DNA of 7,315 bases from an uncultured Prevotella sp. (GCA_900769275.1 CAAGGA010000122.1:1-7315), one strand, 5' to 3'; shown: positions 1 to 6,453, counted from the stretch's first letter. Numbers and translations are program-made. The notes: a model not told the origin generated them from the letters alone.

Positions 1-65
1 CAGATATTTGGTTAGCCGTCCTGTCTCTCAACCACGGACAATATCGGTAGAGCCGTTTTTTCTTT

Positions 66-231
66 TAAGTAGGTGTGCAAAATTATTTTTATAATGATTG
101 TATTGATTAGTGATGCATAATCAGTATATGACATAAAGGAGTGTAGCGACTCCTACTCGACTGTTGGCACGTGCTGATAGTGCGCAGTAGGCGATGCAAG
201 GATTATATAAATAATTCTGCACACCTACTTA
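66..231. mobile_element. MITE-like element bounded by a 30-bp inverted repeat
   Basis: Positions 66-95 and 202-231 are inverted copies of each other with only two mismatches (82/217-side and 89/208). The outer part reads TAAGTAGGTGTGCA on the left and its complement on the right. The ends fit a TA dinucleotide flank (66-67 and 230-231), as for Tc1/mariner or IS630-type insertion, although TA is self-complementary and so weak evidence. The 106-nt interior has no ORF. It contains a hairpin (stem 137-142/149-154) and the palindrome GCACGTGC at 167-174. The left arm carries a perfect Bacteroidetes -7 box, TAATTTTG, on the minus strand (78-85) pointing outward; the right arm has TAATTCTG (212-219), also outward, and neither has a visible -33 partner. 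The element ends 15 nt beyond the pectate lyase stop codon, so it may also form that transcript's 3' end. A MITE is preferred; an invertible promoter segment is the alternative. Confidence 0.55.
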
Positions 232-245
232 TGGAGAAAGAAAAG

Positions 246-2900
246 TCATCTCCTGACCGTCTTCACGCCGTTGCGGATGATGATGCCACGGTAGTCATCG
301 CTTACTCGCTGACCTGCGAGGTTGTAGCAGGCGGAGGATGTGGCTGGACGAGGTGTGCTTTCAAGGTCGCGGATGCCTGTGACGGCATCGGTGAAATGGA
401 AGTTGAAAGTGCGCACGAGGGAGATATCGCCATGCTCTGCCTTTACGAGAATTGAGGCAACTTGCTCTGTAGAGGGCGATGAAATGGTCATTTTTGCGTC
501 ATTAATGGCAGCTTGTAATCCGTCAGCTATGCTGAAAGAGGCTGAGGAAGGATAGCCGGCGAAGTAAGGACGGAGGTCTATCTCCATGTCGCTGTTCAGC
601 CGTACGTCAAAATGTGGGCACGCCATCCAGTTGAGATAGTCCTCAAGGGCGGTGTATCCGTCGCCGTCGGCATCGCTGTTGTTGTCGGAAACGGCAGGGT
701 CAAGACCGTGGATGCGCTCCCACCAGTCGGGCATGCCGTCTTGGTCGCTGTCGAAGTCTGCGCTGCGTCTTACCTCTTCTATCGGTGTGAAGCCCTCGGC
801 ATCCCACTCGCGGTCGATGAGACCGCGTTTTCCAGTCTTGCTTCCCACGGTCGATGTGGTTCCGCCTGCCGTTTCCCTGACCATGCGCTCATCGTGCTTG
901 TTGAGCACGGGGAGGTTGCATCCTACGTCTGAGAGCACGTTTCTGTAGGCTGCCGTGGCTGTTTCTATGGTTGCCAGGGACTCAAAGAAAGGTGTCTCGC
1001 TCCATGGTTCCCACGTCAGTTGTTGTCCGCCGGAAAGCTCATACCTGTATGTGTTGTTCTCAGCATCCTGAGAAAGACTGCCTGTTGCGCTTAGACGCAC
1101 GTTTCCTTTCACGTAAGCCTCCTGGCTTCCCTTTCCCGTTCCCTCAAACTGATGACGCAGTAGGAACGTCTGCGTGGTGGCAGGCCCCATCTTGTAGTAG
1201 TTGTTCACGAAGTTGAGATGATGCGTGCCGCCGTCAGTGGCACGGTTGCCCCAGTTATATACCACATTATTGAATACGTCATGTGCTCCGTCATAGTATC
1301 CGGCTCCGTCGAGACCGCCTGACAGAGACCAGTTTCTTCCCTCGCAGTGAGCCAGCAGGTTGTGATGGAAAGAACCGACACCGGAACCTTGTCCGCCGCC
1401 GATGGTAGCTGCATAGCCGTGACAAGTGCCTGTACCGTAGTTGGGATGGTCGGCACAGTTGAGGGCTTCGGCTATCATGGTGCGCTGTAGGGTGATGTTC
1501 TTAGCACCGCGGGAAGAGAAGCCTTCGTCCGTCGTCCATGCTATGGAGCAGTGGTCCACGATGGCATTGTCGTTGCCAGCCATGCCTATTCCGTCGAGAC
1601 CTTTATTCTGTTCTGCCTCTACCGGACCTGCCTTTGTGCCGGCATATCCACGGTAAGAACGTATGAAACGAGTGATACCGTCGGAGGCGAGACCGAGCGG
1701 TGCACCACGGAAAGTGATGCCTTCTCCCGGTGCTGTCTGTCCTGCTATCGTGACATACGGGTCGGAACAGGTCAGACGTCCTTTGAGTGTGATATATCCG
1801 GAGATGTCAAAGACGATGGTGCGGGGACCCTTGACCTTCGTGATGCCGTAACGGAAAGTACCCTCTGCCGGATTTTTCACGTCGTCATCGAGTGAGGTGA
1901 CATGATATACACTGCCCCCTCTGCCACCAATGGCATAGCGACCGTAGCCCTCTGCTCCGGGGAAAGCGAGATGGCGTGGGCGGAAAGTCCATACGTCTCC
2001 TTCATATACGTTGCCGTCAGCGTCTATCTCATCTATGCGCCAATAGTATGTATTCAGTGCGGAAAGGGTGGGGGAGACCACGGATGTGGCTTCTGTTTCG
2101 GCGATTTCATCGAGGTTTTCTGCTGATGTGCCGAACATGACGCGATGCTTCACGGCGATGGAACCGCCAGTCCAGGTGAGCGTTGCCGTGCCGTTGTCGC
2201 AGTCAGCGTGATAGTCTAAATGTGCGGGAGCTATACATACCGCCTGAACCTTGGGGTTGGGACGGTCGAAGATGAGGGCATTGACGGCGACATAGTTGTT
2301 GATATACGTCTCCCCGTCCTTGAGGTCGGTGACATATTCCATGGTGACCGTTTCGTCCTCAGTGACGTTAAACTTTACGTATGACATTCCGGCATCCTCC
2401 GGCTTCTGTGCTCTTATGGTCTGTCTGACGTTGGTCTGTTTCTCTTCACCGTTTACCAAGACCTTGATGTCGGGATAACCAGGCGACAGTGTGCCGTCTG
2501 TATTGTTGTGATAAGCCGTCAGGGTGTGTGTGCCTGCTGTGAGACCGGTGATTGTAAACTTCAGTCCCATGGGTGAGGAGGTGGACGGAGAGAAGTTGTT
2601 GTCGCTGTCAAGGATGACGGGATATACAGCGTCGGAGATGAGTTTGCTGTATTTGTTTACACCGTCTTTCCACCAGTTGCAGTTACATCCGTTGCCGGCA
2701 AAGCCATTGCCTTTGACAGCCTCCACCTTGACAGTGATGCCGTCAAAGGTCTTTGTCTGTGCCGAAGTTGTCCGTCCAAAAGACCATGATGTATATCCGT
2801 CTTCGGTGCTTGAACTTTCCTTGCCCATAAGGTTGAAGTCTATTTTCTGCGCACTGGCACTGATTGCAGCGAGTGCGAGAAGAGTTGTCAGTAGTTTCAT
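246..2900 (-). CDS. Secreted multidomain pectate lyase (polysaccharide lyase 1-like)
   Basis: This 884-residue protein should cleave polygalacturonate by beta-elimination outside the cytoplasm. Residues 1-17 are a signal peptide ending ASAQ. Residues 20-212 look like a carbohydrate-binding beta-sandwich (IDFNLMGK start). Residues 222-308 resemble a fibronectin type III module (LTWTGGSIAV, YYWRID). The lyase core begins at AFPGAEGYGR (312) and runs to about 700 with hallmark segments GTFRYGI, RTIVFDISGYI, VTIAGQTAPGEGI and DHCSIAWTTDEG (449-460), whose acidic residues probably bind calcium. Residues 715-755 hold Asp-rich calcium-loop motifs (DFDSDQDGMPDWWE, DADGDGYTALEDYLN) of thrombospondin-3/EF-hand type. 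The last 45 residues (YNLAGQRV, GIIIRNG) resemble the short tails of type IX-secreted proteins, which is an inference. The ATG at 2900 is directly followed by the signal peptide, so the start is secure. No SusC/SusD-like gene is in view. The leader carries octamer arrays. Confidence 0.9.
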   Translation of the reverse strand: MKLLTTLLALAAISASAQKIDFNLMGKESSSTEDGYTSWSFGRTTSAQTKTFDGITVKVEAVKGNGFAGNGCNCNWWKDGVNKYSKLISDAVYPVILDSDNNFSPSTSSPMGLKFTITGLTAGTHTLTAYHNNTDGTLSPGYPDIKVLVNGEEKQTNVRQTIRAQKPEDAGMSYVKFNVTEDETVTMEYVTDLKDGETYINNYVAVNALIFDRPNPKVQAVCIAPAHLDYHADCDNGTATLTWTGGSIAVKHRVMFGTSAENLDEIAETEATSVVSPTLSALNTYYWRIDEIDADGNVYEGDVWTFRPRHLAFPGAEGYGRYAIGGRGGSVYHVTSLDDDVKNPAEGTFRYGITKVKGPRTIVFDISGYITLKGRLTCSDPYVTIAGQTAPGEGITFRGAPLGLASDGITRFIRSYRGYAGTKAGPVEAEQNKGLDGIGMAGNDNAIVDHCSIAWTTDEGFSSRGAKNITLQRTMIAEALNCADHPNYGTGTCHGYAATIGGGQGSGVGSFHHNLLAHCEGRNWSLSGGLDGAGYYDGAHDVFNNVVYNWGNRATDGGTHHLNFVNNYYKMGPATTQTFLLRHQFEGTGKGSQEAYVKGNVRLSATGSLSQDAENNTYRYELSGGQQLTWEPWSETPFFESLATIETATAAYRNVLSDVGCNLPVLNKHDERMVRETAGGTTSTVGSKTGKRGLIDREWDAEGFTPIEEVRRSADFDSDQDGMPDWWERIHGLDPAVSDNNSDADGDGYTALEDYLNWMACPHFDVRLNSDMEIDLRPYFAGYPSSASFSIADGLQAAINDAKMTISSPSTEQVASILVKAEHGDISLVRTFNFHFTDAVTGIRDLESTPRPATSSACYNLAGQRVSDDYRGIIIRNGVKTVRR

Positions 2901-2908
2901 GTAGTAAG

Positions 2909-2956
2909 TTGTTTGGTTGTTTAGTTGTTTAGTTGTTTGGTTGTTTGGTTGTTTGG
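2909..2956 (-). repeat. Start-proximal octamer array, pectate lyase leader
   Basis: There are six in-phase octamers, TTGTTTRG on the plus strand and CYAAACAA on the transcribed minus strand: units at 2909, 2917, 2925, 2933, 2941 and 2949. The array ends 8 nt before the pectate lyase ATG. The transcript side is almost free of G and U, so alone it would be unstructured and A-rich, a leader type that suits Bacteroidetes initiation without Shine-Dalgarno pairing. Equivalent arrays precede the two next genes upstream. Confidence 0.9.
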
Positions 2957-2982
2957 TTTTACGGAGGTTACGCTATATTCAG

Positions 2983-3038
2983 CCAAACCGCCAAACCGCC
3001 AAACCGCCAAACCGTATAACCGCAAAACCGTATAACCG
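2983..3038 (-). repeat. Distal CGGTTNNN octamer array, pectate lyase leader
   Basis: There are seven contiguous octamers. On the plus strand CCAAACCG is repeated four times (2983-3014), followed by TATAACCG, CAAAACCG and TATAACCG (3015-3038). An eighth, degenerate unit runs into the stop codon of the membrane protein at 3046. On the transcribed strand the units read CGGTTTGG, CGGTTATA and CGGTTTTG. The GTTTGG core is complementary to the CCAAAC core of the start-proximal array about 26 nt further downstream, with the same period of 8. No consensus TAnnTTTG promoter was found in this gap. Confidence 0.9.
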
Positions 3039-3045
3039 TAAAACT

Positions 3046-4359
3046 CTATCCGAAGAAGAGATAGCACACCAATATTGCGGATATTATTCCTGCAAGGTCT
3101 GCCAATAATCCTGCTGGCACGGCATGGCGTGTGTGCTTGATGTTTACGGCACCGAAATATACTGCGAGGATATAGAAAGTGGTGTCGGTCGAACCTTGGA
3201 AGATGCAGGCAAGCCTACCCACGAATGAGTCAGCCCCGAACGTCTGCATCGTATCAACCATCATTCCCCGTGCTCCGCTTCCTGACAGCGGTTTCATGAT
3301 AGCCGTGGGCAGGGCATCGACGAATGTGGTGTCGATACCGCAAGCACTGATGCACCATTTCACGCTGTCTATCACCATTTCCATGGCTCCCGAAGCACGG
3401 AAAACACCGATTCCGACGAGGATTGCCACAAGATAGGGGATTATCCTCACGGCAGTCTGGAAACCATCCTTTGCTCCTTCAATGAAAGCATCATAGACGT
3501 TTACTTTCTTGCGCATTCCAGCCACGATGAAACCGACGATTATCGTCATCAGCATGATGGTGGCAGAGGAGGTACTCACCTTGTTCATCATATCGGGCGA
3601 CATACGTGAGAAGCCCCATATCATGCCTCCTACTGCAAGACAAGCACCGCCGAGGGTCAGTATCATGGTGCGGTTGAAGAGGTTTATCTTCTGATAAATG
3701 GCAGTTATTATGATACCTGCAATGGTGGCAACGAAAGTGGCGAGGAGTATCGGGATGAAGATGTCGGTAGGTTGTGCCGCTCCCATCTGTGCCCTATAGG
3801 TCATGATGCTGACAGGGATAAGGGTAAGACCGGACGTGTTGAGCACAAGGAACATTATCATTGGGTTGGATGCCGTGGCGTTCTTCCTCGCAATATATTC
3901 CTCTGCGCTCTCGCCGGTTGCACTCTTCGTAGCATCGTAGGTCGCACGGCATTCCTCGTTCCTTGCCACGTTAAGCTCCTGCATTTGTTCCATCGCTTTC
4001 AGTCCGAGGGGCGTGGCGGCATTGTCGAGACCGAGCATGTTGGCAGCAATGTTCATGAAGATACTGCCCGTCACGGGGTGCCCTTTCGGAATCTCAGGGA
4101 AGAGTTTGGAGAAAACGGGTGCAAGAAGCCGTGCAATGACATTGACGACACCGCCTTTCTCGCCTATTTTCATAATGCCAAGCCATAGGGAGAGGACTCC
4201 GGTCAGTCCGAGAGAGATTTCGAAAGCCGTCTTGGCGGAGTCAAATGTAGAGTTCATCATTGCTGGGAACACATCAAGGTCTCCCAGCACTGCAAGCCTT
4301 ATCACCGCTATGGCGAAGGCTATAAGGAAGAATGCTATCCAGATATAGTTGAGTACCAT
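3046..4359 (-). CDS. SpmA-SpmB fusion, nucleoside-recognition domain membrane protein
   Basis: This 437-residue polytopic inner-membrane protein joins the two halves known in Bacillus as spore maturation proteins A and B. The SpmA-like half spans about 1-220 and includes GLDNAATPLGLKAM (110-123) and LNTSGLTLIPVS (173-184). The SpmB-like half spans about 265-437 with IIPYLVAILVGIGVFRASGAM (307-326), PLSGSGARGMM (357-367) and FQGSTDTTFYILAVYFGA (387-404). Hydrophobic stretches recur throughout. Both halves belong to the nucleoside-recognition (Gate) family, whose transport role is not well settled. Bacteroidales do not sporulate, so the spore name should not be taken as function. Residues about 131-163 are a hydrophilic insert, rich in charged residues and Ala, between two conserved SpmA blocks that I recall as nearly adjacent in shorter homologues. 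The ATG at 4359 precedes a membrane segment directly and is preceded by an octamer array, with no Shine-Dalgarno site. Confidence 0.9.
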   Translation of the reverse strand: MVLNYIWIAFFLIAFAIAVIRLAVLGDLDVFPAMMNSTFDSAKTAFEISLGLTGVLSLWLGIMKIGEKGGVVNVIARLLAPVFSKLFPEIPKGHPVTGSIFMNIAANMLGLDNAATPLGLKAMEQMQELNVARNEECRATYDATKSATGESAEEYIARKNATASNPMIMFLVLNTSGLTLIPVSIMTYRAQMGAAQPTDIFIPILLATFVATIAGIIITAIYQKINLFNRTMILTLGGACLAVGGMIWGFSRMSPDMMNKVSTSSATIMLMTIIVGFIVAGMRKKVNVYDAFIEGAKDGFQTAVRIIPYLVAILVGIGVFRASGAMEMVIDSVKWCISACGIDTTFVDALPTAIMKPLSGSGARGMMVDTMQTFGADSFVGRLACIFQGSTDTTFYILAVYFGAVNIKHTRHAVPAGLLADLAGIISAILVCYLFFG

Positions 4360-4362
4360 GGG

Positions 4363-4402
4363 TTGTCTTGTTGTCTTGTTGTTTGGTTGTTTTGTTGTCA
4401 GG
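4363..4402 (-). repeat. Start-proximal octamer array, SpmAB leader
   Basis: There are five in-phase octamers on the plus strand: TTGTCTTG twice, then TTGTTTGG, TTGTTTTG and TTGTCAGG (starts 4363, 4371, 4379, 4387, 4395). On the transcribed strand they read CAAGACAA, CCAAACAA and CAAAACAA. The array ends 3 nt before the SpmAB ATG. Unit type and phase match the arrays at 2909-2956 and 4871-4902, although this one is more diverged. Confidence 0.85.
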
Positions 4403-4408
4403 TTAGCT

Positions 4409-4443
4409 TGCTTTGGCTGATAAAAACCTCACATAGCAAAGCA
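4409..4443. other. Seven-bp inverted repeat in the SpmAB leader
   Basis: TGCTTTG at 4409-4415 pairs perfectly with CAAAGCA at 4437-4443 across a 21-nt loop. There is no U-run directly after either arm, so an intrinsic terminator is not well supported. It could be a leader hairpin in the gap between the thioesterase and the SpmAB gene, or chance. Confidence 0.3.
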
Positions 4444-4447
4444 TTAT

Positions 4448-4475
4448 CAACCTAAAACCAACAACCTAAAACCAA
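4448..4475 (-). repeat. Tandem 14-mer duplication, distal SpmAB leader
   Basis: CAACCTAAAACCAA occurs twice in tandem on the plus strand (4448-4461 and 4462-4475), ending 6 nt before the thioesterase stop codon. On the transcript it reads TTGGTTTTAGGTTG twice. It takes the place held by CGGTTNNN octamers in the other two leaders, and it is likewise G/U-rich and partly complementary to the downstream C/A-rich array. Confidence 0.8.
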
Positions 4476-4481
4476 ATATTA

Positions 4482-4868
4482 TCACAATATCTCATCATAT
4501 TCGGGGGTCATGGCAAGTTTGCCGTCATGCAATCCTACCAGTTCCACCTTGGCGCGGAGGCACAGGGTGTGGTCGGAAGCACGGTAGATGTCTTGCTTGA
4601 AGACATAGCGTATTCCCTCTTTCGTTACGTTCAGGCAGGAAAGCATCTCGTCATCACAACGCAACGGCACCTTATATTGCAGTTCCATACGTGCCACCAC
4701 GACATCAACGCCCTTGGCGTGCAGTTCGGCAAAACTCACGTTGCGACTCTTGAGGAAGCGGTGACGCGTATGCTCCAGATAGTGAAGGTAATTGGCGTTG
4801 TTTACAATGCCTTGAATGTCACATTCATAGTCACGCACCTCCATCCGTGTTTCAAATTGATATGTCAT
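4482..4868 (-). CDS. Acyl-CoA thioesterase, 4HBT (YbgC/FadM-like) hotdog family
   Basis: This 128-residue cytoplasmic hotdog-fold protein has the usual length for single-domain 4-hydroxybenzoyl-CoA thioesterase relatives and should hydrolyse an acyl-CoA or acyl-ACP thioester. The active-site block is VRDYECDIQGIVNNANYLHYLEHTRHRF (residues 11-38). Asp17 corresponds to the catalytic Asp of the DxxGxVxxxxY signature, followed by Gly20-Ile-Val and Tyr27. The block RMELQYKVPLRCDDEM (60-75) matches the conserved strand after the long helix. The substrate cannot be read from the sequence. The ATG at 4868 is immediately upstream of the fold and no earlier start is needed. It lies 158 nt downstream of the DUF2851 gene, with an octamer-array leader between them; co-transcription is plausible but unproven. 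Confidence 0.9.
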   Translation of the reverse strand: MTYQFETRMEVRDYECDIQGIVNNANYLHYLEHTRHRFLKSRNVSFAELHAKGVDVVVARMELQYKVPLRCDDEMLSCLNVTKEGIRYVFKQDIYRASDHTLCLRAKVELVGLHDGKLAMTPEYDEIL

Positions 4869-4870
4869 TG

Positions 4871-4902
4871 TTGTTTTGTTGTTTTGTTGTTTAGTTGTTA
4901 CG
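4871..4902 (-). repeat. Start-proximal octamer array, thioesterase leader
   Basis: There are four in-phase octamers on the plus strand: TTGTTTTG, TTGTTTTG, TTGTTTAG and a diverged TTGTTACG (starts 4871, 4879, 4887, 4895). On the transcript they read CAAAACAA and CTAAACAA. The array ends 2 nt before the thioesterase ATG (4866-4868 on the minus strand). Confidence 0.85.
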
Positions 4903-4905
4903 TTT

Positions 4906-4953
4906 CGGTTATACGGAATACACCGATAGCCTTTTCAAACCTCCGTATAACCG
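4906..4953. other. Perfect 12-bp inverted repeat in the thioesterase leader
   Basis: CGGTTATACGGA at 4906-4917 is the exact reverse complement of TCCGTATAACCG at 4942-4953, with a 24-nt loop. The arms are built from the same TATAACCG octamer that recurs in the arrays at 3015-3038 and 4946-4976, one copy inverted relative to the other. It could form a stable hairpin in the transcript between the DUF2851 and thioesterase genes. No U-run follows on either strand, so attenuation or processing is more likely than simple termination. Confidence 0.6.
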
Positions 4954-4976
4954 CCTAACCGTAAAACCGCAAACCG
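4946..4976 (-). repeat. Distal CGGTTNNN octamer array, thioesterase leader
   Basis: Units on the plus strand are TATAACCG, CCTAACCG, TAAAACCG and a 7-nt CAAACCG, all in phase except the last. TATAACCG and CAAA(A)CCG are shared with the array at 2983-3038, about 1.9 kb away. On the transcript the units read CGGTTATA, CGGTTAGG, CGGTTTTA and CGGTTTG. Confidence 0.85.
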
Positions 4977-5026
4977 TTGTATGGTTGGTAAATGATTATA
5001 CGTTCTGTTGTAAGCACATCTACGTG

Positions 5027-6223
5027 TCATTTGGCATTCTTCCTCATGGAGAGATACTCGTAGCCGAAGCGGCAGCGGAGACATTCACGCTTGTCGCAAT
5101 ACTCCTTTTTCAGTTGTATGAGAGCCTGAGAGTCACCGGCGGTGTGAACCTCCAGGCCGCATTCCTTCCACATCCTCACGATATTGTTGTCCTCTGCCTT
5201 TATCTCGTCAAGGAGAGAGAAACTCCTTTCGCAATATTCCTCCTTACCTTTCGTCCTGCCATAAGCGAAAAGGATAGGGATGACGGTGTTGATGACGATG
5301 AGATTCAGTTTTGCGCCTTTTATCCCAAGGAGATTGCCGATGGACTTCACATCCTTGCAGTCAAGCAATTGACTCAGCCCCGTGCGCCGTTCATGGAACA
5401 TCCGTGCCAGCTGTAGGAGACGCACGTGCGGGAAATTCTGCGGACGAGTGCGGAGATACTTCCATAGTGAGCCGTCCATTTGCTCCAACCTGAACTTATG
5501 CTTGAGATACGAGTACTCCTTCGAATACCTCTCCTCCATCCTTTCGAGCAAGCCTGCCTGCCCTATGAACATGGCTTCCAGCTGAAACAACTCTTCTCTA
5601 TGATGCCCCGCCTTAGTCAAGTCGATGTATGTAGCCCAAGTCTCAAAAGCCTCACCGTTGATGCCAAAACCGAAGTTGCGGGCAAGAGTCTGGAAATAAG
5701 TCTTCTCCCACGAGTTCCCATTCTGCTCCAACCGTTGCAGTATCGCCTCCGTCTTCTGCTCCAACCGTTCCGTCTGCAAAGCAGCAATCCAACTATGAGT
5801 CTTTATTCGCGGAATATCAGCGATACACTCGTAGCAAGGGGGAAATCTGTCGGTATATAAAAGGTGGTCATAGTCAGTCCTCAGCCATGCGGGTACCGCC
5901 AGTAACATCTGTGCCGGAATGCGTCCCGAGCAGGTTCTTACCTCCATGTCGGCTTCGCACACCACGTGAAGAATAACGTTGTCATACGCCTTGTCACCGT
6001 CATGCCTGTGGCGATACCAGTCCGAGGCCTTGATGTGCATCTCCACGTTGCCCACCCATTCCATGCCATTGACTTTCACCTTGGCATTGAAGAAGTCAGG
6101 CCCGGCATCCGTCCTGTTGTACAATCCCGTATCAATCACCTCCACGGTGCGTCCGTCCGTGGTAGTAAGAGTGCCGAGAGAGTACAGCCTATGTTTCCAG
6201 ACATAGTGAAGAAGTTTCTCCAT
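5027..6223 (-). CDS. DUF2851 family protein, function unknown
   Basis: This 398-residue protein is of the DUF2851 family, widespread and conserved in Bacteroidetes; I know no established activity. It has no signal peptide or membrane segment, so it should be cytoplasmic. Conserved blocks are TGLYNRTDAGPDFFNAKV (32-49), GNVEMHIKASDWYRHRHD (58-75) and YDNVILHVV (80-88), which form the N-terminal conserved core; the acidic and His residues there could be a catalytic or metal site, which is inference. Residues 141-350 look mostly helical. Two Cys groups stand out: PPCYEC (C130, C133) and a C-terminal YCDKRECLRC (C376, C381, C384), which together could hold a zinc ion. The start at 6223 follows a promoter by about 25 nt and begins with the family's MEKLLHYVW motif. 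It is the first gene of the minus-strand series and lacks the octamer leader of the other three. Confidence 0.9.
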   Translation of the reverse strand: MEKLLHYVWKHRLYSLGTLTTTDGRTVEVIDTGLYNRTDAGPDFFNAKVKVNGMEWVGNVEMHIKASDWYRHRHDGDKAYDNVILHVVCEADMEVRTCSGRIPAQMLLAVPAWLRTDYDHLLYTDRFPPCYECIADIPRIKTHSWIAALQTERLEQKTEAILQRLEQNGNSWEKTYFQTLARNFGFGINGEAFETWATYIDLTKAGHHREELFQLEAMFIGQAGLLERMEERYSKEYSYLKHKFRLEQMDGSLWKYLRTRPQNFPHVRLLQLARMFHERRTGLSQLLDCKDVKSIGNLLGIKGAKLNLIVINTVIPILFAYGRTKGKEEYCERSFSLLDEIKAEDNNIVRMWKECGLEVHTAGDSQALIQLKKEYCDKRECLRCRFGYEYLSMRKNAK

Positions 6224-6255
6224 AAGATGACCAAGTAGTAGGTAAAAATACCCTA

Positions 6256-6290
6256 CAAAGGTAATAATACTTTATATAACATGACTACAA
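6256..6290 (-). promoter_or_regulatory. Bacteroidetes-type promoter for the DUF2851 gene
   Basis: The minus strand at 6263-6256 reads TACCTTTG, a perfect TAnnTTTG -7 box. A weak -33 candidate TTG (6290-6288) sits 24 nt upstream, a little farther than the usual 19-21. Transcription would begin near 6249 and give a leader of about 25 nt before the ATG at 6223. Confidence 0.55.
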
Positions 6291-6344
6291 TGAGCGTTAT
6301 AAATCGTAAAAAAAACAGAAAAAAGACATTTTCTTCCACAAAAA

Positions 6345-6376
6345 TTTGCATATTATCTCAAAAAGCATTACCTTTG
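6345..6376 (+). promoter_or_regulatory. Bacteroidetes-type promoter for the tRNA gene
   Basis: TTTG at 6345-6348 and TACCTTTG at 6369-6376 match the -33 and -7 consensus of the Bacteroidetes primary sigma factor with a 20-nt spacer. The likely start near 6383 gives a leader of about 70 nt before the tRNA at 6454. It is divergent from the DUF2851 promoter in the same gap. Confidence 0.75.
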
Positions 6377-6453
6377 CACCCACAAAAATCGAGTTGCGCT
6401 CATGAATATGCGTATAGCTTCCATATTCGTAACATTCAGAGCCGGCAAGGTTC

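Noticed and set aside
3..65. Possible 3' end of a plus-strand gene (stop at 48-50) followed by a T-run at 56-61
   Set aside because: Only 15 codons are visible, no family is recognised, and the hairpin before the T-run is at most 3-4 bp. The first 65 bases hold nothing supportable.
171..455. Plus-strand ORF of 94 codons crossing the right arm of the inverted-repeat element
   Set aside because: Most of it is antisense to the pectate lyase 3' end and its start lies in the repeat element. No recognisable product.
2909..3038. CRISPR-like array
   Set aside because: The units are contiguous 8-mers without spacers, so this is simple tandem repetition.
3046..4359. Evidence of sporulation from the SpmA/SpmB homology
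   Set aside because: Fused SpmAB-like proteins occur in non-sporulating Bacteroidetes, and no sporulation gene is nearby.
4527..5416. Two long plus-strand ORFs (4527-4958 and 4895-5416)
   Set aside because: They are shadows of the thioesterase and DUF2851 genes, which have clear family motifs on the minus strand.
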